From Hwangdonia lutea (lineage in GTDB: Bacteria; Bacteroidota; Bacteroidia; Flavobacteriales; Flavobacteriaceae), in NCBI RefSeq assembly GCF_032814565.1, contig NZ_CP136521.1, positions 558,001 to 622,000 on the forward strand: 64,000 nucleotides of DNA. Direction: 5' to 3'. Shown piece by piece: positions 27,131 to 41,235 of the stretch. A program made the position numbers and the translations under genes. The stretch's first letter is position 1, and every line of letters begins with the position of its first letter. The notes below the pieces were generated by a model. The model was not told the origin of the DNA. It did no database searches and was given only the letters and a program-made list of their open reading frames with translations.

Positions 27131-28294
27131 ATGAGACCATTGAGCCTTTTTTTAGTTGCAATCCTTTCCTTTTCATCTTTATTTTCCTGTAATTTTACTA
27201 ATCCAAATAACGAGGTTGGTAACTTAAATCTTGATCATGGCTATAATTATCAAAATCAAGAAAAAAACACTACGTCATCTCAAAACGGATTAAAATACCA
27301 TAATATTTACGATGATGGAAACGGCATGGTAATATGTCGAATGCCATTACCAGAAAACTGGAAATACAACGCCGCAAAAAATGCTGAAATAACCATTACC
27401 GCGCCCAATAATATAAAGGTAAACAAAACCGAAACCTATAATTATGCCTATGCCAATGATGCATACTCGTTGCAAACGCTTCAAATGGCCAACAATCCTA
27501 ACGTTCAAGTTTCTCCCGTTTACACGCTTCAACAAATACTTCAGAACAATATTGTACCCTCGGCAAAATCGCAGGGCTATAAGCTTATCAAAAGCTATCA
27601 AATGCCGAGGGTTTTACAGTTTTGGAACCGGTTTGATTCTGGCATGCTAAAAACAGGCAGCAACAGACGCTACCATGTTTTAGGTACAGATTGGGCAGAC
27701 GCTAACGGCAACAGATCTTGCATTATTTTAGTACAATCTATAATAGCCAAAGGCAACTTTACAAGCTGGACTTTGCAATCTACCGAACTGGAAGCGCCAG
27801 AGCAGCATTTTGAAACAGCAAAGGAAGCCTATATTCTTTCTGTGGCCAACACACAAATAAACATGTCATGGCAACAATACAAAAACAAAGCGCTTTTACA
27901 AAGTATTAGACACAATGAAGCATATTGGGCAAATGCCACCAAACAGAGTCAAATAGCACACAACCAACGCATGCGTGCCATAAATTCTAGAGGAAATACC
28001 ACGCGGTCCGTTGGCAAAACGTATAGCGATATTTTAGATATTAATCATGCGGGGTTTTTAAAACGAAGTGACATGAATAGTGCCGGACAATCGAAAACCG
28101 TTAATATGATTGGTGAGCGTGCAACAATTTCAAACATGGCAACTGGCGAACGCTATAATGTTGAAGATGGCAGTAAATATTATTGGGTAAATACCAATGG
28201 CGAATATTTTGGGACAAACAATACGTTTTACGACCCAAGAACCGATAACAGAATAAACAACCAGGAATGGCATCAATTTGAAGTTGAAAATTAA
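27131..28294 (+). CDS. Uncharacterised lipoprotein
   Basis: I do not recognise this 387-residue protein. It has a type II signal peptide with lipobox SLFSC (Cys20). The mature part starts with an Asn/Gln-rich linker, then has a segment NGMVICRMPLPENWKYNAA (about 62-80) and a mixed alpha/beta region. Around residues 250-290 is a Gln/Asn/Arg-rich predicted helix. The C-terminus has short beta-like elements with ERATISNMATGERYNVEDGS and YYWVNTNGEYFGT. There are no catalytic motifs. It is the first of three consecutive lipoprotein genes before the sigma factor operon; the 61-bp gap to the next suggests possible co-transcription. Function unknown. Confidence 0.75.
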   Translation: MRPLSLFLVAILSFSSLFSCNFTNPNNEVGNLNLDHGYNYQNQEKNTTSSQNGLKYHNIYDDGNGMVICRMPLPENWKYNAAKNAEITITAPNNIKVNKTETYNYAYANDAYSLQTLQMANNPNVQVSPVYTLQQILQNNIVPSAKSQGYKLIKSYQMPRVLQFWNRFDSGMLKTGSNRRYHVLGTDWADANGNRSCIILVQSIIAKGNFTSWTLQSTELEAPEQHFETAKEAYILSVANTQINMSWQQYKNKALLQSIRHNEAYWANATKQSQIAHNQRMRAINSRGNTTRSVGKTYSDILDINHAGFLKRSDMNSAGQSKTVNMIGERATISNMATGERYNVEDGSKYYWVNTNGEYFGTNNTFYDPRTDNRINNQEWHQFEVEN

Positions 28295-28355
28295 TATATG
28301 ATGACATTTTAGTTTTACTACGATGTATTAAAAATAAACCTAAAAACAGTATCAA

Positions 28356-29147
28356 ATGAAATCAATAAAACTATACGGTATTTTATTTATTATTTTAAAC
28401 GTGCTATCATGCAGCTCAGATAATAATGGCGATAACAACCAAAACAATCTAGCAAACTATACCCCTAGAATAAATTGCACGAGCAATACCGTTATAGGGC
28501 CAATCGCTGCTTATTGGGATTATGGCAACAGTGTACCGCCACCATTAGCACAAGTGCCCATTTTAGCCAACCCCGGAACACAGTTTATACACAGTCAACA
28601 TCCGTATTTGGGACTAACCATTCCGCAAGGTTATACCGCTTTGGAAGACACGGACCAGTTTACCGCTCCATTAGGCGTTAACATTATTAGAAACGGAAAC
28701 AACGCCGCACTTTGGCGGTATGTACCACTATCTACTTATCCGCTTAATTTTACAGTAGATGACATTATTGCCCGCGAAATAAACGATAAAATGTTTGCCT
28801 TTTACGGGGCCAACGGTAATAATTTTGAGGTATTGTGCGAAAACAAACCGCCTCTAATTAGCGAAAACGGCATTACCAGGGTATTTAGCTCCCGTTTGAT
28901 TCGCTTTGGTAATTTTACGGGACTCGTTTGGGTTAATGTTACGGCAGTTCAAGGATTGCCTACGCTTTCGGTGGCTTCATCAGTTTCAGCGGGTCCAACC
29001 AATGAATTCGACAACTTGGTGATGGATGTGTTTTTACCACTAAGCTTTCAATTGTTAGTTAGCGATAGAACCACACTTTCCGATAGAGATAACGATGGCA
29101 CTCCAGATATTTTTGACAGAGAGCCCGATAATCCTGATGTTCAATAA
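28356..29147 (+). CDS. Uncharacterised lipoprotein with C-terminal calcium-type DxDxDG repeat
   Basis: A 263-residue lipoprotein, lipobox NVLSC (Cys19) followed by SSDNNGDNN, an acidic surface-export-like start. The middle is beta-rich without a recognised family. The final 25 residues hold DRDNDGTPDIFDREPDNPD, a thrombospondin type 3-like or dockerin-like Ca-binding loop at the very C-terminus. It is followed by the propeller lipoprotein gene after 20 bp, so the two probably share a transcript and may work together at the cell surface. Function unknown. Confidence 0.75.
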   Translation: MKSIKLYGILFIILNVLSCSSDNNGDNNQNNLANYTPRINCTSNTVIGPIAAYWDYGNSVPPPLAQVPILANPGTQFIHSQHPYLGLTIPQGYTALEDTDQFTAPLGVNIIRNGNNAALWRYVPLSTYPLNFTVDDIIAREINDKMFAFYGANGNNFEVLCENKPPLISENGITRVFSSRLIRFGNFTGLVWVNVTAVQGLPTLSVASSVSAGPTNEFDNLVMDVFLPLSFQLLVSDRTTLSDRDNDGTPDIFDREPDNPDVQ

Positions 29148-29167
29148 TTAAAAAAAAATCAATAAAA

Positions 29168-30244
29168 ATGAAACATACGTTAATCAAACAAACAACCGCT
29201 CTATTTTTAATGGTAATTTTCAACATTACTTTTTTTGCCTGTAGTAAAGACGATGCCAATACCAAACAAGAAGAAAATCCCGGGACACAAGTATTCGTTG
29301 CAGGCATAAACCCAGTAAGTTCCCAATTAACCATTCCAGAATTATGGGAAAACAATGTGGCCAAAAACCTAACCAGCTCCAACCAATCGGGCATTGCCTA
29401 TTCTGTTTTTGCATCCGGAAACGATGTCTTTACGGCAGGGTTGGAATACAACGGCAGCGTAAACATTGCCAAATTATGGAAAAACGGTGCGGCCACAAAC
29501 CTAACCGACGGCACAAAAAACTCTGGGGCATATTCCGTTTTTGTTTCCGGCAACGACCAATATGTTGCTGGTTTCGAGGAAGGCGCCATTGGGCTTAACG
29601 CCAAGATCTGGAAAAACGGTGTGGTTACCGACCTATCCAACGGCATCCAATCCAGTGCCAATGCGGTTTTTGTTTCAGGTAACGATGTATATGTGGCAGG
29701 TTGGCAAGTTCCTGCAAATACGGCCGGTGGGCAGTTTATTGCCGTACTATGGAAAAACGGTGTAGTCACAAGCCTAACCGATGGTACCAAATATGCTGGG
29801 GCAACCTCTGTTTTTGTTTCGGGCAGCGACGTATACGTTGGCGGTTTTGAATACAATGACAACCAAAGCAAAACATTGGTGGCCAAGATATGGAAAAACG
29901 GCACTGCCATAGATTTGACCGATGGCTCGAAAAACGCTTTAGTGGAATCTGTTTTTGTCGATGGTAACAACGTATATGCGGCCGGCATGCAAAATACCGG
30001 CAACCAATTTGAAGATGCCGCGACAATATGGAAAAACGGTGTTGCTACCAAACTTACCGATGGCACCAAATATGCCAGGGCAAATTCCATATTCGTTTCC
30101 GGTAGCGATGTGTACGTAGCCGGAGTTGAAAGCAATGGCACTAACAATATCGCCAAAGTGTGGAAAAACGGTACGGCCACAAGCTTGAGCAGCAACAACG
30201 GATACGGTGTCGCACATTCGGTGTTTATAAAAATTCCAAATTAA
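29168..30244 (+). CDS. Lipoprotein with seven internal repeats, predicted seven-bladed beta-propeller
   Basis: A 358-residue lipoprotein, lipobox TFFAC (Cys25) followed by SKDDA. After a short linker the whole mature protein is seven repeats of 43-48 residues with the form VYVAGxExNG-x-IAKIWKNGxxTxLTDGTKxAxAxSVFVSGxD. Each repeat has one IWKNG and one SVFVSG strand pair. Seven four-stranded repeats are what a closed beta-propeller needs. The DNA also repeats, which creates long open frames on the opposite strand that I do not regard as genes. It lacks enzyme motifs and is likely a binding or sensing surface protein. The ECF sigma operon starts 147 bp downstream. Confidence 0.85.
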   Translation: MKHTLIKQTTALFLMVIFNITFFACSKDDANTKQEENPGTQVFVAGINPVSSQLTIPELWENNVAKNLTSSNQSGIAYSVFASGNDVFTAGLEYNGSVNIAKLWKNGAATNLTDGTKNSGAYSVFVSGNDQYVAGFEEGAIGLNAKIWKNGVVTDLSNGIQSSANAVFVSGNDVYVAGWQVPANTAGGQFIAVLWKNGVVTSLTDGTKYAGATSVFVSGSDVYVGGFEYNDNQSKTLVAKIWKNGTAIDLTDGSKNALVESVFVDGNNVYAAGMQNTGNQFEDAATIWKNGVATKLTDGTKYARANSIFVSGSDVYVAGVESNGTNNIAKVWKNGTATSLSSNNGYGVAHSVFIKIPN

Positions 30245-30391
30245 AAAATTATGGACCAAAGCATATTTTTGTAATAAATATTTTGAAAAAAATGACTTAA
30301 AAAGTTGATAAACGAATTCTTATGGCATTGAACGATGTAGTATTTGTATTATTTTAAAATAGTTGTATATTTCTTGTGAATTGCTGCAACT

Positions 30392-30964
30392 ATGGGACAA
30401 GCCTACAGACTTGAACATCAAATACAACTTCTCGATGCTATTAAAAGTAATAATTCTATTGCTTTAAAAGGATTATATATTGCAAATTATCCTAAGGTTG
30501 AAGCCTTAGTATTAAAGAACAGTGGCACTGTGGCACATGCTAAAGATATTTATCAAGAAGCCTTTATAACCGTTTGGCAACATGTGAAAAACGATAAGTT
30601 CGTACCACAAAACGATACCGCTTTACAAGGTTATTTATACAGAATTGCAAAAAATAAATGGATTGATGTTTTAAGATCCAAAGCTTTTAAAAACTCAAAA
30701 TTATTAAATATTGAAGCCTTGAAAGTTATTAAAAATGATGATATCGAAAATGATGACTTTGAAGATAAAAAGTTAAAAATAACCATGGATGCCTTTAAAA
30801 ATTTAGGCGAACCCTGTAAATCGCTTTTACGTCAATTTTATTTTGATAAAAAATCAATGCAAGACATTGCAAACGAATTAAAGCTAGATCCCGCATCGAC
30901 AAGAAATAAAAAATACCGATGTGTAAAAAAACTACGCGAGTTGGCTTTAAAAATTAATATATAG
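30392..30964 (+). CDS. ECF-type RNA polymerase sigma factor
   Basis: A 190-residue sigma-70 family protein. Region 2 covers about 25-95 (HAKDIYQEAFITVWQHV, then LQGYLYRIAKNKWIDVLR) and region 4 about 130-185 (LLRQFYFDKKSMQDIANELK, then STRNKKYRCVKKLREL, the helix-turn-helix). This is the usual ECF size and layout, with no region 3. It is followed after 2 bp by a membrane protein gene with the anti-sigma layout, so the sigma factor is probably held inactive by that partner. Its target promoters are unknown; the neighbouring TPR-CHAT gene is in the same operon. Confidence 0.93.
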   Translation: MGQAYRLEHQIQLLDAIKSNNSIALKGLYIANYPKVEALVLKNSGTVAHAKDIYQEAFITVWQHVKNDKFVPQNDTALQGYLYRIAKNKWIDVLRSKAFKNSKLLNIEALKVIKNDDIENDDFEDKKLKITMDAFKNLGEPCKSLLRQFYFDKKSMQDIANELKLDPASTRNKKYRCVKKLRELALKINI

Positions 30965-30966
30965 TA

Positions 30967-31716
30967 ATGAACCCAAATATTAACATATCCCAAAAACTAC
31001 TAGAGACCGTTGAGCAATATCTCAACAAAACTTTGGATGCCGACAAACTTAAAGCATTCGAAGACAGACTTAAAAATGATTTGGAATTTAAAACCCAAGT
31101 AGAAGACATAAAAACAATGCTACTTGGTATTGAAGCACAGAGCTTAAAGGAAACCTTAGACGATTTTCATAAAGAAACCAAAACGGCTCCACATAATATT
31201 ACAAAACGTAAAACGGCAACTAACAAATCTTTATGGAACTTCGGAAAATTCGCTGCGGCAGCTGCTATCATTATTGCCGTGGGCAGCATTTGGTTTTTTA
31301 GCCACTCGCCCAACCAAAACCTTTATGCCAAATATTTTAAACCCGATCCGGGTTTGCCAACAACCATGAGCAGTACAGATAACTATGATTTTTACGATGC
31401 CATGGTAAACTATAAACGTGGCGACTATGCATTGGCTATTGATAAATGGCAAACGCTTTTAACTCAAAAACCTGAAAACGACACGCTAAATTATTTTATA
31501 GGTGTGGCTCATTTGGCCAATAAAAATGAAACCGAAGCCATTCCTTTTCTAGAGCGCTCGGTATTATCAGAAGATGCATTTCCATTAATAAGCGACGCAT
31601 ACCACTATTTAGGATTGGCTTATTTAAAAGACGGCAATTTAACATTGGCTAAAAAAAATTTCGAACTCAGTCAATCTGAAGCCAGTAAACAAATTATTAT
31701 AGAACTGAACGATTAA
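30967..31716 (+). CDS. Membrane TPR protein, likely anti-sigma-type partner of the ECF factor
   Basis: A 249-residue protein with a cytoplasmic N-terminus (about 1-85) of helical character (KLLETVEQYLNKTLDADKLKAFEDRLKND), one membrane helix (about 91-110, AAAAAIIIAVGSIWFFS), and a periplasmic C-terminus with TPR-like helix pairs (about 135-245, NYKRGDYALAIDKWQTLL; DAYHYLGLAYLKDGNLTLAK). The N-terminal segment resembles the short sigma-binding helices of Bacteroidota anti-sigma factors but lacks the Zn motif of ZAS domains. Position immediately after the sigma gene (2 bp) supports the role. The periplasmic TPRs would be available to bind the downstream TPR-CHAT protein; that is inference. Confidence 0.8.
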   Translation: MNPNINISQKLLETVEQYLNKTLDADKLKAFEDRLKNDLEFKTQVEDIKTMLLGIEAQSLKETLDDFHKETKTAPHNITKRKTATNKSLWNFGKFAAAAAIIIAVGSIWFFSHSPNQNLYAKYFKPDPGLPTTMSSTDNYDFYDAMVNYKRGDYALAIDKWQTLLTQKPENDTLNYFIGVAHLANKNETEAIPFLERSVLSEDAFPLISDAYHYLGLAYLKDGNLTLAKKNFELSQSEASKQIIIELND

Positions 31717-31728
31717 ACTATTAATCAG

Positions 31729-34700
31729 ATGATTAGGTTATTAACATACTACAAATATGTCTTTTTTATTAGCCTTTTCATGTGTACCACAACATTACAA
31801 GCGCAGAATAAGTCGGTTTTTAATACTCAATATATCGATCAATTAATTGAAAATGATTCTTTGGAAAAAGCAGAAAATGAACTACACATTCAAACCCAAT
31901 ATTATACCAACAACAAACAATACGATTCACTTTCAAACCTTGTATATTATCACGGAAGAATAGCGTTATTAAAAGGTGACAACGATTTTTTTCATAAAAG
32001 CAAAACGGCCCTCGAAAAATTAAAATCCCTAACCAATAACCCTGACGATATATATAACGCTTACGCGGACATGTCTACCTTAACGGTTGATAACGGCATG
32101 TATCAAGAATCATATGATTTTAACAAACTAGGTTTCGAACAGGCCGAAAAATCATCTACCGATCGTTTAAATAAAATGGCGAAAAGAGCTTACGGACTCT
32201 CAAGCACATCGTATTTTATGAGGAAATTCGATTTGGTAAAAAAACACGGACTTGAAGCGTTTAAAATCAATCAAAGCAATCCTAAAGCCACGGCCACCAA
32301 TGTATATAGCGCCTGCAATATTGTAGGTTTGATGATGCAAAACGAAAATAAATTAGACAGTGCTTTATATTACTACAACAAAGGTTTTGATGCTTTAAAA
32401 AACACCAAGGGCAGCCTTAACGAGCGCTATTATTACCCCGCTGTATTAGCTGGAAATATGGCCATTATTTATATGAATCAAGGGAAATTTAGCAAGTCTT
32501 TAAAAATTCAAGAAAATGCCATTCGCAATTATAAAATTTACATAGATTCATCGGCAAAAAGCTCAAACATGAGCAATGTTAAGTACAACTACCTAGCTAT
32601 AATTAACGACATGGGTAGCAATTATGTAAAGCTCGGACAAGTTGAACGCGCCCTTAATTTATTTGAGTATAATTACAAAAAAGCCAAAGCATATTTTCCT
32701 GATAACAGCATTCAACAAATCATTTTTATCAATCAGTTTGCCCAAGGAAAATGGGTGGCCCACGATGGCGAAGAAGCTTTAAGGCTTATTAACGAATCTT
32801 ATAAAAAGTTTAAAAACATTTCTGAAGATTATGCGGGTTACATGACTTATGCCATGGGGACAAAAGCCAATATTTTAGAAAACATGGACAGTATTGCAGC
32901 CGCTTACGATGCTTATCAGTTAAGCGATGCCTTATTTGAAACCGTTAGTCCTGGAAGTTATAGCCACGACCGGCTTACAAAACTTCGGGAATCGGCATTA
33001 TTTTATTCCAGAAACGGCTATGAAAAAGAGGCCAACATAGCCACAAATAAGGTGTTGGAAGTTGTAAATAAAACAGCTACTCAAGAAGATTTGGAAACCA
33101 TAAAGGCCAATAATTTGATGGCCGAAGTTCAATTTAATCTCAAAAACTACAACGCTGCTATTTCATGGTCTGAAAAATCCTTAGCGCTTTTAGAAAAAAA
33201 CAAGGCCCTAAAAAGCACCGATTCCGCGTACTGGCAAACCCTTAAGGCAATGCCCTTGTTATACAAAAGCAAAGCTACTTACAAACGTATAGATACCACC
33301 AATGTTAAAGCTGTTTCAGATATTTACAACACGCTTAAAAACTCCATTGATATTTTAAATACATCATCATCAAAATATATTTCGAACGTTGATAAAAGTG
33401 AGCATTTATCAAAAATGAAACCTGTTCTAAACTTCACCATGCAAATCAGTCTTAAACTTTATGAAATGACTAAAGATAGCCTGTATTTAGAACAGCTCAT
33501 TTCCATGCACGAATCAACACTATACAGTCGCATCCGGTCAAAATTATCAATCAGGGAAAACATTCAATTTAAAGATGTGCCCCAAGATATTCTTGAAAAA
33601 GAAAACACCTTAAAAAACACTTTAAAACGGCTAAGAAACGATATTAATCTGGACGAAAATTCCATCCAACAGTTTATTAATACCAATAATGAATGGCTTA
33701 TTTTTTTAGACGATTTAAAAAAGAAGTACCCAAAATATTATAATATGCGGTACAAAACCATAAAACAATCGTTGGGCAACATTCAAAATAACATCCCGAA
33801 AAACACCACTGTTATCAGATATCTTTACATAAACAGCAACCTATATGCGTTTATTGCCACGGAAAAATCTACGGCGCTTTATAAATTAAATTCGGAAAAT
33901 TTAGAAGCACAAATTCAATTGGCGTCAAATAATATTACAGAAAAAGATTCTTCAAAAAAAGCATTACATCAACTTTACAAACAGCTTTGGGAACCGTTTG
34001 AAACTAAAATTACAACTAAAAATATTATTATTATTCCTGATGGCGCTTTATTTAATTTAAGTTTTGAATGCTTAACCTTCAAGGAAATTAACTCCTTTAA
34101 AGAATTGGAAACTAATAGTTTACTTTCAAAATACAGTATTTCTTACAATTACAGCTTATTACTGGTAGACAATAAAAAAACGGTTGATTATCAAAACGAT
34201 TTTATAGCTTTCGCCCCAGAATTTAACGATAAAATGAAGACGGATTACAAGATAGCTATTACCGATTCTATCGCCATTGATAAAACCTATTTAAAATTAA
34301 TTCCGCAGCCTTTTAGTGTCGATTTAGCCAAAGAATTTTCGCAGCTTTTTAACGGTACATCTTTTATTAATGAAAAAGCTTCAAAACAAATTTTTAAAAA
34401 CGAAGCCAACGAACACAAAATCATCCATATTGGCACGCATGCCGAATCTAATAATATTACTCCGGAATTGTCGCGTTTGATTTTTGCAAAAAATGATGAT
34501 AACGAAGACAACTCGCTTTACACCTACGAGATTTATAACGAAAATTTAAATTCCAATCTAGCCATTCTAACAGCTTGCGAAACGGGAAAACCAACCTTTC
34601 AAGCCGGAGAAGGCATGATATCGTTAGCACATGCTTTTAATTATGCCGGTAGCGAGAGTATTTTAACCAGTCTGTGGAAAATTGATGAGCAGTCGAGTGC

Positions 34701-34968
34701 CAAAATTATTGAACTGTTTTACAATAATATAAAAAACGGGCTTCCAAAGGATAAAGCGTTGCAACAGGCTAAATTGGATTATATAGCCCAAGCCGAAGGC
34801 CGAACCGTAACACCGCAGTATTGGGCGGGGTTAGTGCTTATTGGCGATGTGTCTCCTATAGCTTTGCAGACAGATTCCAACACTATATTTTATTGGCTTT
34901 TTGCTATGCTGGGGCTTGTATTATTAATTGTATTAGTCCGCAAATTGAAAACAAAAAATAAGAATTAG
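31729..34968 (+). CDS. Exported, membrane-anchored TPR-CHAT protease-like protein
   Basis: A 1079-residue protein. Residues 1-26 are a signal peptide ending in QAQ; about 30-480 carry TPR-type helix pairs; about 540-680 are helical; about 685-1045 are a CHAT (caspase HetF associated with TPRs) domain; 1051-1072 is a membrane helix (FYWLFAMLGLVLLIVLVRKL). The putative caspase-like dyad is intact: His904 in IIHIGTHAESN and Cys950 in AILTACETGKPTFQAGEGM. With a cleaved signal and a C-terminal anchor the CHAT domain should face the periplasm. It is third in the sigma/anti-sigma operon (12-bp gap). It may be a protease acting on a surface or membrane partner, or a signal-transducing receptor; no substrate can be named. 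Confidence 0.88.
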   Translation: MIRLLTYYKYVFFISLFMCTTTLQAQNKSVFNTQYIDQLIENDSLEKAENELHIQTQYYTNNKQYDSLSNLVYYHGRIALLKGDNDFFHKSKTALEKLKSLTNNPDDIYNAYADMSTLTVDNGMYQESYDFNKLGFEQAEKSSTDRLNKMAKRAYGLSSTSYFMRKFDLVKKHGLEAFKINQSNPKATATNVYSACNIVGLMMQNENKLDSALYYYNKGFDALKNTKGSLNERYYYPAVLAGNMAIIYMNQGKFSKSLKIQENAIRNYKIYIDSSAKSSNMSNVKYNYLAIINDMGSNYVKLGQVERALNLFEYNYKKAKAYFPDNSIQQIIFINQFAQGKWVAHDGEEALRLINESYKKFKNISEDYAGYMTYAMGTKANILENMDSIAAAYDAYQLSDALFETVSPGSYSHDRLTKLRESALFYSRNGYEKEANIATNKVLEVVNKTATQEDLETIKANNLMAEVQFNLKNYNAAISWSEKSLALLEKNKALKSTDSAYWQTLKAMPLLYKSKATYKRIDTTNVKAVSDIYNTLKNSIDILNTSSSKYISNVDKSEHLSKMKPVLNFTMQISLKLYEMTKDSLYLEQLISMHESTLYSRIRSKLSIRENIQFKDVPQDILEKENTLKNTLKRLRNDINLDENSIQQFINTNNEWLIFLDDLKKKYPKYYNMRYKTIKQSLGNIQNNIPKNTTVIRYLYINSNLYAFIATEKSTALYKLNSENLEAQIQLASNNITEKDSSKKALHQLYKQLWEPFETKITTKNIIIIPDGALFNLSFECLTFKEINSFKELETNSLLSKYSISYNYSLLLVDNKKTVDYQNDFIAFAPEFNDKMKTDYKIAITDSIAIDKTYLKLIPQPFSVDLAKEFSQLFNGTSFINEKASKQIFKNEANEHKIIHIGTHAESNNITPELSRLIFAKNDDNEDNSLYTYEIYNENLNSNLAILTACETGKPTFQAGEGMISLAHAFNYAGSESILTSLWKIDEQSSAKIIELFYNNIKNGLPKDKALQQAKLDYIAQAEGRTVTPQYWAGLVLIGDVSPIALQTDSNTIFYWLFAMLGLVLLIVLVRKLKTKNKN

Positions 34969-35051
34969 TTAACCCATTTAATCCCAATAAATTGAGTAAA
35001 TCCGTTTAACGCACGTCCAAAATACATGTTCCTTTAAAAACAAATCATCAG

Positions 35052-41235
<6,184 letters not shown>

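Noticed and set aside
29398-30198. 266-codon open frame on the minus strand, antisense to the propeller lipoprotein
   Set aside because: It exists because the sense repeats recur in the same frame and so exclude antisense stops; the translation is a periodic Pro/Thr/Val-rich shadow without a start context or domain.
29168-30244. Repeats in the propeller gene as a CRISPR-like or tandem DNA array
   Set aside because: The period follows codons of about 45 residues, the repeats encode protein, and there are no short identical repeats separated by unique spacers.
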